Assembly (NCBI GenBank): GCA_947034895.1
Contig: OX344763.1
Span: forward strand, 2,668,501 to 2,732,500
Direction: 5' to 3'
Length of the DNA: 64,000 bases
From: Rhytidiadelphus loreus
Taxonomy: Eukaryota > Streptophyta > Bryopsida > Hypnales > Hylocomiaceae
Below the pieces are notes generated by a model. The model searched no databases, was not told where the DNA came from, and saw only the letters and a list, made by a program, of their open reading frames with translations. Made by a program: the position numbers and the translations under genes. Positions 1 through 11,830 of the stretch are shown here, piece after piece (position 1 is the stretch's first letter; every line of letters begins with the position of its first letter).

Positions 1-591
1 ATGTGGTATTTTCTATTCAATATGTGGATGAATGTTGAAATTTAAAGCACCACTGTAACATTTTATATTGCCACTTTGGCACTTCACAAAAACAAAACAA
101 AAAAGCCTTGCCCTCTAAAAGAGTTATGCAATTCTGAGCCCTCAAATGCCCCTATTTAGGAGTTGCATATGGCTTGAAAATTCCATGGCCAATCACAATC
201 CGTAGACACCTAAGCGCAATAGATGTTTCGTCTGCGCATGTGTGCAGTGACTGCAGTCCCTCCACAACGAGGGCATGTTTTACATTTATCCACCATGGTG
301 AAATTAAGATTTGGAGTTATGGCCGCTCGGAGAAAGGGATAGCCACTGGCCAGGAGCGGAGCGCCGCTGGTGACGGCTGTCGCCAACACCAGTCTTTCGA
401 AAACGACACTTTAATCACTCTCAGCATCAATTTTTTTCTAAAGTGAAAAATCGAATCCACACCCGCAATGCGAAAGACTCCAGAATCGACGGAATCTGAA
501 AGCTCATCAGAGAGTCAGTTCTGCCGCCGTGAAGATCTCATGTACTGACGTGGAGAAGACTCCATCGATGTAGCTCACGAGTAGCGCGAAC
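1..591. other. Upstream flank of the sugar-transferase gene, no gene seen
   Basis: No conserved coding region or RNA gene is recognisable. The stretch from about 290 is less AT-rich than most of the window, as expected near a promoter. A minimal ATG-TAG pair lies at 568-573. No convincing TATA box position could be assigned. Confidence 0.4.
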
Positions 592-1090
592 ATGCAGCAT
601 CGTAAGATTGTGCACGCGAGCTTGGCGAAAATGGGAGTAAGGTTGAGATCACGCCGAGCTACGTGTGAGAGATTTGGGTTTCCGCTTGAGAGTGTAGAGA
701 GATTTTCCGCGAGCTTGACGAATATGAAAGTCGAGATCACGGCGAGCTAGCTAGGTGCGTGGAGATTTGCTCTTTATTTCCGCTTGACTCTGTGGAAAGA
801 GTTTCCACGATCTTGACGAAATGGGAGTGCAGATCACAGCGAGTTAGGTGTGTGGAGATTTGCGTTTTACGCTTGACGGTGTGGAAAAGCTTTTACAGGA
901 GCTTCACGAAAATGGGAGTCGAGATCACGGCGAGCTAGTGTGCTGGAGATTTGCGTTTTAATTTGCGCTTGACGGTGTGGAAAGCTTCTGCAGGAGCTTG
1001 ACGAAAATGGGAGTCGAGATCACGGCGATGTGTATGGAGATTTGCGTTTTCGCTTGACTGTGTACGTGGTGGAAAGATTTTCTGGGGAAA
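592..1090 (+). repeat. Five imperfect tandem repeats of 84-97 bp carrying short upstream ORFs
   Basis: Repeated ATGs sit at 631, 724, 821, 912 and 1007, and the main start codon at 1091 falls in the same register, so the spacings are 93, 97, 91, 95 and 84 bp. The units share a core around GCTTGACGAAAATGGGAG, then GAGATCACGGCGAG, then GGAGATTTGCGTTT. From copies 2, 3 and 4 the ATG opens an eight-codon frame ending in TAG (724-750, 821-847, 912-938), reading MKVEITAS, MGVQITAS and MGVEITAS. Copy 5 begins MGVEITA and runs to a TGA at 1055-1057, 33 bases before the CDS. Copy 1 has a small insertion and reads in frame through copy 2 to the stop at 748-750. An ATG at 592 is in the same frame. If transcribed as leader these would be upstream ORFs; transcription itself is inferred. 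Confidence 0.8.
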
Positions 1091-4000
1091 ATGAAACCTC
1101 CGGTGAGGACTTCGGTTTCGGTGGTGCTGGTCATCGTCTTCCTCATCGCCCTGCCTTACCTCTTCTTCTTCTTCCAACCGTCCATCTGGTTCGCAATCTC
1201 CAGTCACGTTAGTCGCAACGCTCCAGTCGATGCGTCGCAGCAGGTTAGTGTAAGACCCAGAACCTTGTTTTCCCATACACTCTCTCCTCCGGCATACTGG
1301 GTTTCACTCTTCGTTCATTCCGCAGTGAATAGATGGATCTCAATGTAGCGATTGGGAGTGCTGCAGGCTAAATTTTCTAGTTTGAACACGTTTCTTGTCT
1401 CTACCGCTTTGGGTAATGCTCACGGAGATTATCTCTGGTTCCCGGATTGCCGGATACCCGGTTTACATTGTTGCCAAGAGCACACATTTGTGCCACTGAT
1501 TTTCTCTGTTTTCCGCTTTTTCATAATTCCCCATTCCTTGTGCAAAAGCATATGGGAAGCTTCTGGTATTCTCGTGAGGGAGACAAGGAAAATCTCCCTG
1601 TGATAGCACTCTAGTGAATCGCGAATCAAAGTGTGTATTATCTCAGGTTGTTCATTATCTTTGAGGTATCTAATGTCACTAGATTAGTCATTACGGCCCC
1701 ATTCTCTTTCAACACTCCCAATCCCTCATTTTCCGAAAAACTCACAACTGTGTCTGCATGTATTCACCAGAGCACCGCAAGCGCTGATCCAAGCCCAGAA
1801 GTTCAAGCAAGCTCAGATGTGGATCCAAGCCCAGAAGTCCCAACAAGCTCAGATGTAGATCCAATCGCAGAAGTCCCAGCAAGCTCCAATGTGACTCCAA
1901 GCTCCGAAGTCCAAGCAAACTCAGCTGTGACTCCAAGCTCAGAAGCCTCAGCCAGCTCCGAAGTGGAGCCCGGTCTGGAATCAATGCTGCAACGTGCAGC
2001 AACTGCGAACAAAACCGTGATCATCACAACTCTGAATCAAGCTTGGGCGACCCCTGGCACGATGATCGACGTGTTTCTGGAGAGTTTCCGGCGTGGCGAG
2101 GACACGAAGCATCTGCTCAATCATCTGGTGGTGGTGGCGCTCGACCAGCGGTCGTTCCAGCGGTGCCGGGAGCTTCACGAGCACTGCTTCATGCTGCGCA
2201 CGCCGGGCGTGGATTTCAGTGGGAGCAAAGGCTTCATGAGCCACGATTTTCTCAAAATGATGTGGCGACGGATGCGCTTGCTGCGACGCATCCTGGAGCT
2301 CGGCTACAACTTCGTCTTCACTGTAAGTTGGGATCCCCAGATTTTGGCACTTGTGTGGTTCCAATTTTCTTTGAATTTGCAAACCTCATTGGGAAATGCT
2401 CGTTGAGAGGGTGTCATTGATGTACAAACCTTTCTGGAACATGATAAGGAAACTACACCTAATTGCGTCCAAAGAAGCTACAGGATAAGGTAACTACACC
2501 TAATTGCAACCCAATAAACAACATGATAAAGTCACTATGCCTAATTGCTTCCAAAGAAGCAACTTGATAAGGGAACTACGCCTAATTGTGTCCAAATAAG
2601 CAATTGAGCATTGTTCCTATTATGAAATTCCCTTCTTGTTTGGTTGGATGTTGTTGGAAGTCAAAAGAGTATTCTAAGTTATCTTCTTTGTCCATTTTTT
2701 AAACATGAATAAATTATGAATAAAAGTAGGACATTGCAATACATCTTAGGTATGAATCTAGAAGGGTCATTTTTAGAAGGGGTCACAATTAGATGTAATT
2801 CCCTTATTCATGAATTGATCTTGCACAAGTGGTACATTATGATTGACCATAAGGTAATTGCACTTCATATTGACCAAATATGCATTTGAGCTTGGTTTCC
2901 ATATTCAAACTATCTAAATCATCGCTTGATCTTGTGAGAAGTCCAAAGAAATTTTAGATTCTCTTTGCAAGTGTTTTTTGGACATTGTATGAATGAACTT
3001 TAAATTTTCAAGGTGCTGAAAATCTAGGTTTACCCAATACCAACCCTAGGTTATCATATTCACAAGACTTACATTTTAGGCAAGAATCTAGATGGGACAG
3101 TTTTGCAAACAGGTCACAATCAGGTGCAATGTCACACATTTGAACTATGAAGTACTTAAGATTCTAAATGATTGAGTGTTGGGATTGCACGGATTTGGGG
3201 AGAGATTTTTCAAAAGAGCTTGTTTTTTTAAGTCCTGGGATTGTCCTGGGATTGTTGTCCTGGTTTTCAAAGCTTTTAGTAATTGACGAAGAATTGAATG
3301 TTCGCCAGGGTGCCGCAGGCATTGTAGTGCACTAATTTCCGGTTCCTGGCCGCCATGGTACGGTGTTATGGCATGTTTGGCGGCATTCAAGTAGCTCCAG
3401 AGATGAGGTTTAAATTTATGTGACAGTTTGCAGTCGATTACACTGCGGCTTCTCTCTGCCTTGGGGGGGGACAAATAGTCTCTAAATGCACTGCAGCAGT
3501 GTTTATAACTTGGCATGTGACAATATGATTATTAACCCTTGAAAGACGCTGAGAACTAAAAGTGTCTGATGAATGATTTCACTGTTACTGTAGAAACAAA
3601 GAATGCACATATTATTTTAATAATCGGAGCATTTTGGTGACTACCTTGGTCATGGGGCTTGTGTCCTTCAAGGGTTAAAGGTCTTTTTGAACACAATTAA
3701 CTTAGAGCATCCAAAATGAATGTGCTTTTGTAATCTTTAGAAGTTATTTTTAGGGGGAATTTGGGTGATGTCTCTAAGCCTTATTTTGACTTTTAGGAGA
3801 AATGACTTTGCTTGATGTTATCTTGTGGTGCTTCACATTGGAATAAATCTTTACTTGTGTGAACAAAAAACATTGCCGACTTTTTCAACGAGAGTAAATG
3901 TTAATATAACTTTATGTGCTTAAGTTTAAGAGTTTGAAAATTATAAAACATTTTTGGAGGGACAAGTTGACTCATTAAATAATGTTATGAATCAAGGTTG

Positions 4001-5590
4001 TTGCAACTAAATTTTGTTTGTTTTATTGTAGGATGCGGACATTCTATGGCTCCGAAACCCGTTTGACCACTTTGCCGACAATGCCGATTTCCAAATCTCT
4101 TGTGACAAGAATCGGGGAAGTGTGTGGTCGACACTAAACAAACCCAATTGTGGATACCAATATGCTCGGTCCAATGAGCGCACCATTTCCATGTACCAAC
4201 ATTGGTGCCGAGGTGGCGAAGAGAATCCAGATATTGACGAGCAATCGTTGCTAAACAAGATGTTGCATAGCCATGCTTTCACCTCTTACAAGGTCAAGAT
4301 TCGATTCTTGCCCACTGAACGGTTCTCAGGCTTTTGCCAGGTATGGATGGATTTTCTTTAGGCTTTAAGTAAAATTCACGTGTTTTAATATTTCTCATAT
4401 GTGTAGAGAACTTTGAGAATTGTGCTAGTGTATTTTAAATGATGCTTGGTAGGTATCACTTCACCCAAAAGAAGGTAACATTGTTGAACAAAGTTGTGTG
4501 CATATAAATTTACTTTTTTCACACCTTGAAAATATCTTTCTAGCTACTACAAATTATCCTCCATTCTCTTAACCATTTGAGCTTTCCACTATCTCTTCTA
4601 GTTTCTTTCCATCATTCTAATAGATCCATGTGAGCATACCCAATATTGAATTCAAAAGGATGGTTATCCAATTGGTGAAAGAATGTTACATGAGTGATGA
4701 AAGCATAAGTCATTGCATGTAGTTTGAAACTAGTTTAAAATCCAAGTCTTGAGGCACCAAGTAGTGCAATTTCTGAGTTTAAAAAAAATTAGATTAACCA
4801 CAACCCAATCCTTCACCTAATTCTTTTGAAAGGACTTCAAACTTTTCTATAGCTGTGTCTCTGTTCAGCTCATACCATAATGAAGAACAAGGAATTTGTT
4901 GTCCCTTAGTACATCTATCACGCAGAACCTCATTTCTGAATTGTGCAAATAGCGAATTCACATCCAAAAGAAGTATGGAATTTCTTCTAACTACTGGCGA
5001 TGGCTGTTGCACTTTTGCAAAATTTAGGGAGAAGAGAGAGAGAGGTTGTGTTGAATGATATATCAACGAATGAAACACGTCAAGAGATAAATTTCTGAAG
5101 TAGAAATAACGGTACTTGAGGAGGCCGGATGCAAAACTCACAAGGAGGACTCAACTGCAAACTTTTTCTCTTCTGATTTGAAATGTCAGACTTGGTTTCC
5201 GATCTTTCTTTCTTTTTCTATTATGTCCGCCCCTTCTGCCTTTCAATTCTCTCTACCATATTCTTCATCAAATTGAGGATGCTGTAACGAATACATTCTC
5301 TGTTTTTTGGTTTACATTGTTGTTTACATTTTTGTGGTGGTGGTGATTTGCAGAAAAGCAAGAACATGTCGAGAGTTGTGACAATGCACGCCAATTGTTG
5401 CACCGGTTTGGACAACAAGGTTCAGGACTTGCGAACGGCGTTGAGTGCCTGGGAAGCAGGCAAGTCGCTCTCTCCTGCAACCAACACAACGAAGATGGAT
5501 TTGTGGCATGTGCCTGATGCCTGCCGGCATTCCTTGTGGCCAAGCCCACCACCGCCGTCCATTTCGGCAGATTCTGAGACGGAATCATAG
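1091..5590 (+). CDS. Nucleotide-diphospho-sugar transferase, DUF271/GT77-like, type II membrane protein
   Basis: Exons 1091-1243, 1771-2322, 4032-4340 and 5354-5590 join in phase 0 with GT-AG borders into 416 residues, stop TAG. A hydrophobic signal anchor spans residues 8-28, so the enzyme should be a Golgi type II membrane protein. Residues 57-116 are five 12-residue Ser/Pro repeats forming a stem. The catalytic domain follows: VIITTLNQAW, then a conserved stretch ending GYNFVFT, completed across the intron by DADILWLRNPF, whose DAD (236-238) is the metal and nucleotide-sugar binding DxD motif. HANCC with a downstream DLR in exon 4 is the usual C-terminal signature. Family members move sugars such as arabinose onto wall polymers or glycoproteins; the donor and acceptor here are unknown. 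The start is the first ATG that gives a signal anchor. Five short upstream ATG repeats may limit translation. Confidence 0.9.
2448..2605 (+). repeat. Short tandem repeats in intron 2, part of a dispersed family
   Basis: About four imperfect copies of a unit near 42 bp (core AACTACACCTAATTGC followed by CCAAAGAAGC) lie just inside intron 2 of the sugar-transferase gene. The region to about 3130 resembles sequence at 26460-26760, sharing features such as an AAGCAATT..GCAT..GTTCC block, AGTCAAAAGA and ACATTTTAG..AAGAAT. This marks a dispersed repeat of unknown class. Confidence 0.55.
3532..3678. mobile_element. piggyBac-type MITE, 139 bp, flanked by TTAA
   Basis: The element at 3536-3674 begins CCCTTGAAAGAC and ends GTCCTTCAAGGG, giving 12-bp terminal inverted repeats with one mismatch, and is flanked on both sides by TTAA (3532-3535 and 3675-3678). 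TTAA target duplication with CCC-starting ends is diagnostic of the piggyBac superfamily (established knowledge). It has no coding capacity and lies in intron 2 of the sugar-transferase gene. A transposase relic of the same superfamily is at 48.8-50.85 kb, so an autonomous source may have existed in this genome. Confidence 0.82.
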
Positions 5591-7203
5591 GTGAGGTACA
5601 TAACAAAGTTTAATTTATTTTTGGCACACACTGAAATTGAGCAACTCTGGACCAAGGTTTAAGGCAGGGGGAGGCTTTATACTCACCATAGCTCCATGTG
5701 AGGAGGTTTGATTAGGACCTTACTTGAAAAGCGAGCTAGTGGCTGAAAGGATAGAGCCTCAAGTTCCTTGTTCAATCTATGGCAAAGAAACAATGAAATG
5801 ACATAACTTGGAGGCAAGCTACACCATAGCTACTGTCTATGAGGACATGACATTCTTGAATGTCAAGGGAAGGGTCACTTTGCTTTCCATGAATCAAGAC
5901 CCTTTTCACTGTAGAATATCTTGAATGGAAACCTTGCCCATGTATAGTGGGCCACTGTAACACAAATATGTTCTTGTTAGAATGATATTGTGGAAGCTTC
6001 CCCTCTCGTTGCATTCAAGAGTAGCATGCCATATTCATCAATGAGATTAGCCCATTACATAATATATTAGAAAGGAGATGAGGATTCACTTGTTAATTCA
6101 AGGAAAAAATTAAGATATCTAAGATGTTTTGATTTTCTACCATCTTTCATTGATACTTTTTCTCACATTTTGAGTTTGAACATTGGACTCTTTCAAGCAA
6201 GTGTGGGAATGTCTGGGTATAGTGCATTTTACAATGAAAAGGATGGGTGTTGTTCTAGATTGCTATATAAAAGTTGTAGAAAGAGCAATGATTTTCTTGT
6301 CTTGTAATACTATTTGTACATGTAGATCCATGAGGTCATTACATAATTGGTATAGGTGTCATCTAAAGAGAAGAAGTGAGGCATCAACAATGTCATACAA
6401 CTTCTTTCTCTATTTCATTGTTGTACAATGCCCTCTAGAAAGTAAGATAACCTTTGCAAAGTTTTGCACAAATAGTAAAATGCAATGACAAATGCTACAT
6501 CATGAACAAATCAATTTTTTGCATTAGTAGAAAGCTCTAGACATTTAGAAACATCTAACTCTAAATATATATTGTATGATGTGAAAAGATCACCATGCAA
6601 TATAATCATAGGGATTACCTTACTTTCTAGAGGTCATTGTACATCTTTTATCAACATTCCTATTATGGTCACTTCCCCTTTTTTTGGAGTGTGGTAAATC
6701 CTCATTTGCTTTGTATTCAACGAATATAATTCATCTTACACTTGTTTACACTTTTTGCTACTTTTGTTGGTGAGTATTGGTTGGATTGATTCATAACATT
6801 CTTAAGCTTCAAGGTAAAGAATCTTTTGTTTTTCCTTAATGAAGACTCATTTCACTGTAGAAAATCTTGAATGTAAACTTGCCATGAATTGTGGGCTAGT
6901 GTAACATAAATTATTCTTATTATAGTGACACTAAAGTAAGGCTTGTTACAATAGGACCCCTATCCTTTGTTATTCAAGAATGTATATTAGCATGAAGTAT
7001 GTTTTGGAAGGGTAGTGAAGCAAAATGTTTGCATGGCAATTTGGGTTGAAATTGAAATTTAGTAGACTTATTGGAAAAACTTAAGGAGAAGGCAAAAGGG
7101 CACTAGCCAAAATCTCTCGTGGAATTTTCTAGAGTTAGTGCTTGCAAATGGCATAGGATAATTAGGGGGCTTAGTCAATCGAAAATCAATCATTTCTTTT
7201 ATA
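5591..7203. other. Intergenic DNA with a direct-repeat pair and an inverted repeat
   Basis: No gene is recognisable. About 5897-6020 and 6840-6985 are diverged direct repeats (shared CACTGTAGAA, ATCTTGAATG, then GTGGGC and GTGTAACA or CTGTAACA). Between them, 6421-6452 and 6611-6643 form an inverted repeat of about 32 bp with the core CCTCTAGAAAGTAAG. The layout could be a small terminal-repeat element, but no primer-binding site or target duplication was found. Confidence 0.45.
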
Positions 7204-7925
7204 GGGTGATTGCAAGAAAGACCGGTCATATTTGGCGTCACAATTAAAGTAACTAAATTGCCATCAATCATAACTTTCAGAAAATAAAGCTGATGAACTT
7301 GAAACTACTATTGAAGATAGCTAACTAAGAAATCATGAGATTCATTATTTTTCATAAATTTTGAAAAATAATTTTATAATTAAATGTCAATTTAGCTAAT
7401 TTGTCACACTTTATGGTTTAGGGTTTTTAGTACTGTATAGCATCCAAAAATTATGATGTTCACTTGAATTTTTTGTAGGCTATTCCCACACTAGATGAGC
7501 ATGTGCCCACCAAAGGGCATTCAAAAAAACATAATTCTTTATCCTCAACATGCATCCAAATAGGGGTACCTTGCACATACTGCTCCAAACATTCATGACA
7601 TTTTCAACTTTTAGTTTTTGGTGAAATGTAATCACTATTAAATCTTTACAAATGGACAATTTTTAGTTTTTTTTATTCATGATTTCTAATTATTATTAAT
7701 TTATACTTAATTTTATCTACTTTCTGTGACAAACTGTCATTTTTTTCAAATAGTACTGTTTTAGTATTATTAAGTACTCAAAATTACTATTGGCTATTGA
7801 TTTTTCAAATCAACAACTGAGATTGCTCCGTTTTATAGTACTATAGATCTCATAGTACTAAGCTAAAAAAATCACATTTTTGGTAGAACGCTACCAAAAT
7901 TGTTCGGTCTTTCTTGCAATCACCC
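7204..7925. mobile_element. Non-coding DNA transposon with 21-bp perfect inverted ends
   Basis: The left end GGGTGATTGCAAGAAAGACC continues with G, and the right end is its perfect reverse complement over 21 bp. TATA flanks the left side and TATATA separates it from the next element, so the target duplication is probably TA. No coding capacity is seen over 722 bp. The superfamily is uncertain: TA duplication would suit Tc1/mariner, but the end sequence is not one I recognise. Confidence 0.65.
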
Positions 7926-7931
7926 TATATA

Positions 7932-8546
7932 GGGTGATTGCAATAAACACTTGTCCTATTTCTTGTCCAATCTTGTCCAATTTTTAAAGGCCCTTGGCCA
8001 TTTTGAGGGGTTTTAGTCCTATTTTTGACCCAAAAATGCGAATTTGAAGCCACAAATTGGACATGTTGGAGGTCTACTAACACTAAAAGGGATGACGATA
8101 AGTTTTTATGAAAATAGCATCATGTCGATTGCACACATGGGGTCAAAGTGACCTTCCTTTGCGTGAAAGCTATGAAGAGGAAAAAAATTTCCTTCATGAA
8201 TTTTTTGGCGCAATGTGAGCACAGCCTTCTCTAGCAAAATGACTTTTTTTATGGAATTTTTTTGAATTTTTTTTGAATTACTAAAAATGAAAATCTCTAC
8301 AGACCCCTTTTCTATTATTTTCTGCTCCTAGTGGCTTCTGCAGTACTTCGTAGTAGTCCGTAGTACTGCATAGTACAACATAGTACTAAATCAACGGTGT
8401 AGATCTGCAGGCGCCTTCAATCAATGGTACAGATTTGTCGAGGCCTTCTAAAACGTAGTATTAGTAGTATTGTATAGTACTGCCAGTCCTATAGCCAAAA
8501 AACGCAGTTTTGAACAAAAAACATGAAGTGTTCCTTGCAACTACCC
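7932..8546. mobile_element. Second, abutting element of the same inverted-repeat family
   Basis: The left end GGGTGATTGCAATAAACACTT pairs imperfectly with the right end, whose reverse complement is GGGTAGTTGCAAGGAACACTT. It starts six bases after the preceding element, separated only by TATATA, and is followed by TATA. The interior is rich in the tetranucleotide-like motif TAGTACT. No coding frame is seen. The shared outer motif GGGT-TTGCAA ties it to its neighbour. Confidence 0.55.
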
Positions 8547-11500
8547 TATAATGCTATTGATTTTTCCTTTAGTATTATTGATTTTTTTACACTTTGAAAG
8601 TAAGTCTCAACCTCAACCAATTCATTTTCTAAAATGGCTTGCCTACTATTTTTGAAGGGATAGTGCTATGGTTTGTAATGGGGACTATTTCATTGCTCCA
8701 TAATTGAGCACAACATACACCTCTAGCTACAAGCCACATCTTATTCGAGCAATACCGGATCTATTTTATAGAAGTCAATAGAAACTTACTTTATAATAGT
8801 ATGGTAAATAGAAGGAGTCATAGTAGTGAATTCCTCATTCCTCCAACTTGTTGCAGGCAATGTGTAGAGTGTTGTGATTGAATAAGCATCTTACCTTCAC
8901 CAAACTTGTTGAAGAAATTTTACTCACTTCAAAGGATAAATAATGTTTTAGCAAACTTGTTGAAATCACCAACAGCTATGGTGACTCTTCCTATTTATAA
9001 TATTGAACTTATGGTGCTCTTCTTTCATGCACAAACTCACATGTTGATGTGTCTTGCCTTGATCTCTTCATGAGACTTGGTCTACAACCAATTAGTCTTT
9101 TAGGGGTTAAAAAATATTATGGAATTATAGATTACAACTCAAAAGCTATGCTAAAAGATGTTTGGTGTATAGGAATTAAGGTAAACCTTTAAAGACAAGA
9201 AATGAACTCAAACATGTCCTAAGCACAACAAAATCTTGGAGTTTTCATTGATCTGATTTTTTGTGATTCTTGTATTGGCTCTTGAACATTTGTAAAAAAT
9301 GGACTTTCAAGCCTTGCTTAATTTCCAAATATACTAAACCTCAAAGGCTACAAGTATATTTCAATTCAAAAATTTGATGGGATTTTCTACTACATGTGAA
9401 TGTTTCATTTTCGGCAGCCGCTTAGTGCGGGTATAGAAAAAATAATTTTATTTTTTTATTTTTTTATTTTTTTAAGGTAGTCGACCCATACTTTATCACC
9501 CTCCTATTCCCGACCAATAGACTATTGTAATCCCAACCATAGACTGTTGTAGTTTGTAGAGTTCGAGGAGCAATTCTAGTACATTATGATTGGTTGCAAG
9601 GCTATGGATATTGCAACCAACCCTTGGTCAATTTTGCAATCAACCTATATCACCATTGTAGGTCGAAGAGAATCTTTCACTAAAAAATTCATAGTAATTA
9701 CGTTTTGTATGATAAAATTCTGGAAAAATATGCAATCCTTTCAAATTCTATTTCTGTACATGAAGAAAATTTGGCACTTAGAAAACTTGTGCTCCAATTA
9801 TGCGTAATTGCATAGGTCATCAAGTATGGGTTGTCTCTTATAAATATATATTTTAAATATTAAAAAAATAAAAAAATATTAAAAAAGTTGCTAGGAAGAC
9901 GTGGTACTGATGTGGCACTAGTAGTGCCATGTCAAATCTAGGAAAAAAAATGACCTAATTGCACTGAAATTGTAGATGGGGGCTGCAAAATTGGCAGCCT
10001 TTTGGAATGGTCAGATTTCTTGTAATGACTGCACAAGTTAATTTATTAATTCAATTAAAGCAAGGCACACAAATTTTTTCATTCAACATTTTGAGATGAA
10101 GGGATTCTCTTCTTTACCATGAAGTTCTTAAAACTTCAAAATAAAATTTAAATGATGTATTATAAAACCACTATAGTAGTGTGTCTTGCAGTATACAAAA
10201 TAGTGAAATTAGGTTGCCTTATGCCAAGAAAGTTACTTTACAAGCCATCAAAGTCAACAAATACTTCTACAAATATTCCCATTTGCACACTTGGAGGTTC
10301 ATGAGTCATTACAATTGACAATACCTAATTCAAAAGTTGTGCATTCTTGAACAATAATAGTTTATATATTTATATAGTGTCAAATGTTGATAAATTAGTA
10401 TGAGGCAACCTAATTTCAGTATTTTGTGTTGTTGATGAATTGAATTTCCTTGTCTAGATTGAAAGAGTCATAATCTTTAGGAACTTAAGTATTTTAATGA
10501 CCTATTGATACCACAATTAGTATTAGAGAGGATTTTTTTTGAGGGGTCACAGGTTCAGAAACTTGGAGTAAGTGGAATAAAAATAAAATTCCAACACAAC
10601 ATGGAATTCTTTTTGATAATTGAATGGTGTTGCCATAAAACCGTATATATGCCTCTACATCACCTTGTAATGGAATGTAAGTTGCGCTTCTTGTATTGAC
10701 CAAACCATGCACTCATAAATGACATAGAGATTATTTTAACCTTGTAATGAAGTGGTCTAAAAGTGTTCGATGGATGATCACAGGGAATCTTTCTATGTAA
10801 GACAAAAGTGTAAATATTCAGCCTTGAAATTTTGTGTGAAAAAGGGAGGTCTTGCAAAATAGTTTAACTTCTAATGAAATCTCTTGGGTTTCTTTAAGCA
10901 AGTGATTCACATGGTAGTAAAAGGATGATTTCAAGCCTAGCATTACAAGGTTAACGCATCACCATGTGGATCAACAAATTCTCTCAAGAGACTTCATTAT
11001 TCAAAATCTACCACCTTGAGCATTTAACCTTGGAAGGATGGGTTCATGACTATTGGTTTCAAGCCTTAATGTCCATCACTCTATTTTCTACCATTTTTTA
11101 TGTAGATACGAATGGAAATTTCTATATTTATTTTTTAGATATGAAATCATGTGTCTACTACAAGTTATAAAATTTTCAAATTTTTTGGGAAACATTTGAA
11201 ATTACTGTGAAATTTTTAAGAAAAAGAAAAGAAAATTCATATCAAATACAAAATATACTTGAAAAATCTAAAATTTTCACCATAGATGTATATTACAGTG
11301 TATAACATCATGGTATAAACCAAAGTTATCATGTCACTTTAAAGTTAAGAATCAACAAACCATGGTTGTTGGCCTAAAGTTCATATTGCTATAAAATATT
11401 GAAATTTTTGAATTTTTCAAAATTTTCAACTTAAATTTTTTTTTAAACTTCATAAACTTCATTTCGTTAGTTGGACTTAAATTCAGAAAATATCATTTTT

Positions 11501-11830
11501 ATATCTAAAATTCCTATCCAGTAGTATAAATAGCAAAAAATGGCTAGAATACACTACAAGGGTGATCCATGGATTAAACATCTTTTTCTTTAATAAAGTC
11601 ATGAATGAAGAAATTTGCAATAATATTTACTAAAAATATACTCAAGAAACTTCCAAAAAAATTGGATGAAGAAATGTTTTTTTCCATCTTCCAATCTTAG
11701 GTGAAATCATCCCAAAGATGTTTTGTATCCTCAACTCCATTTCAAGGTTAATTTGCCAACCTCAATTCCTCGAATTGTCCAAATTTTGCCCCAAATTGCA
11801 AGACCATCACAAATTTTTCCTTGTAATAAG
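8547..11830. other. AT-rich intergenic DNA without a recognisable gene
   Basis: No conserved frame was found on either strand. It contains an ATTTTTTT-like microsatellite near 9440-9475 and the inverted repeat at 10195-10428. About 10730-10860 read on the minus strand is similar to 40430-40560 on the plus strand (CACACAAAATTT, GAATATTT-CACTTTTGTC), marking a dispersed repeat. Confidence 0.5.
10195..10428. repeat. Inverted repeat with arms of about 28 bp
   Basis: The arms 10195-10223 and 10400-10428 share AATTAGGTTGCC and its complement, followed by CTATTTTGT-like sequence, with a loop of about 175 bp. It could be a small MITE; no clear target duplication was found. Confidence 0.5.

Noticed and set aside
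174..446. 90-codon frame upstream of the sugar transferase
   Set aside because: No family resemblance and no splice link to the downstream exons.
1742..2382. Minus-strand and alternative-frame open stretches over exon 2
   Set aside because: They are shadows of the sugar-transferase repeats and catalytic exon.
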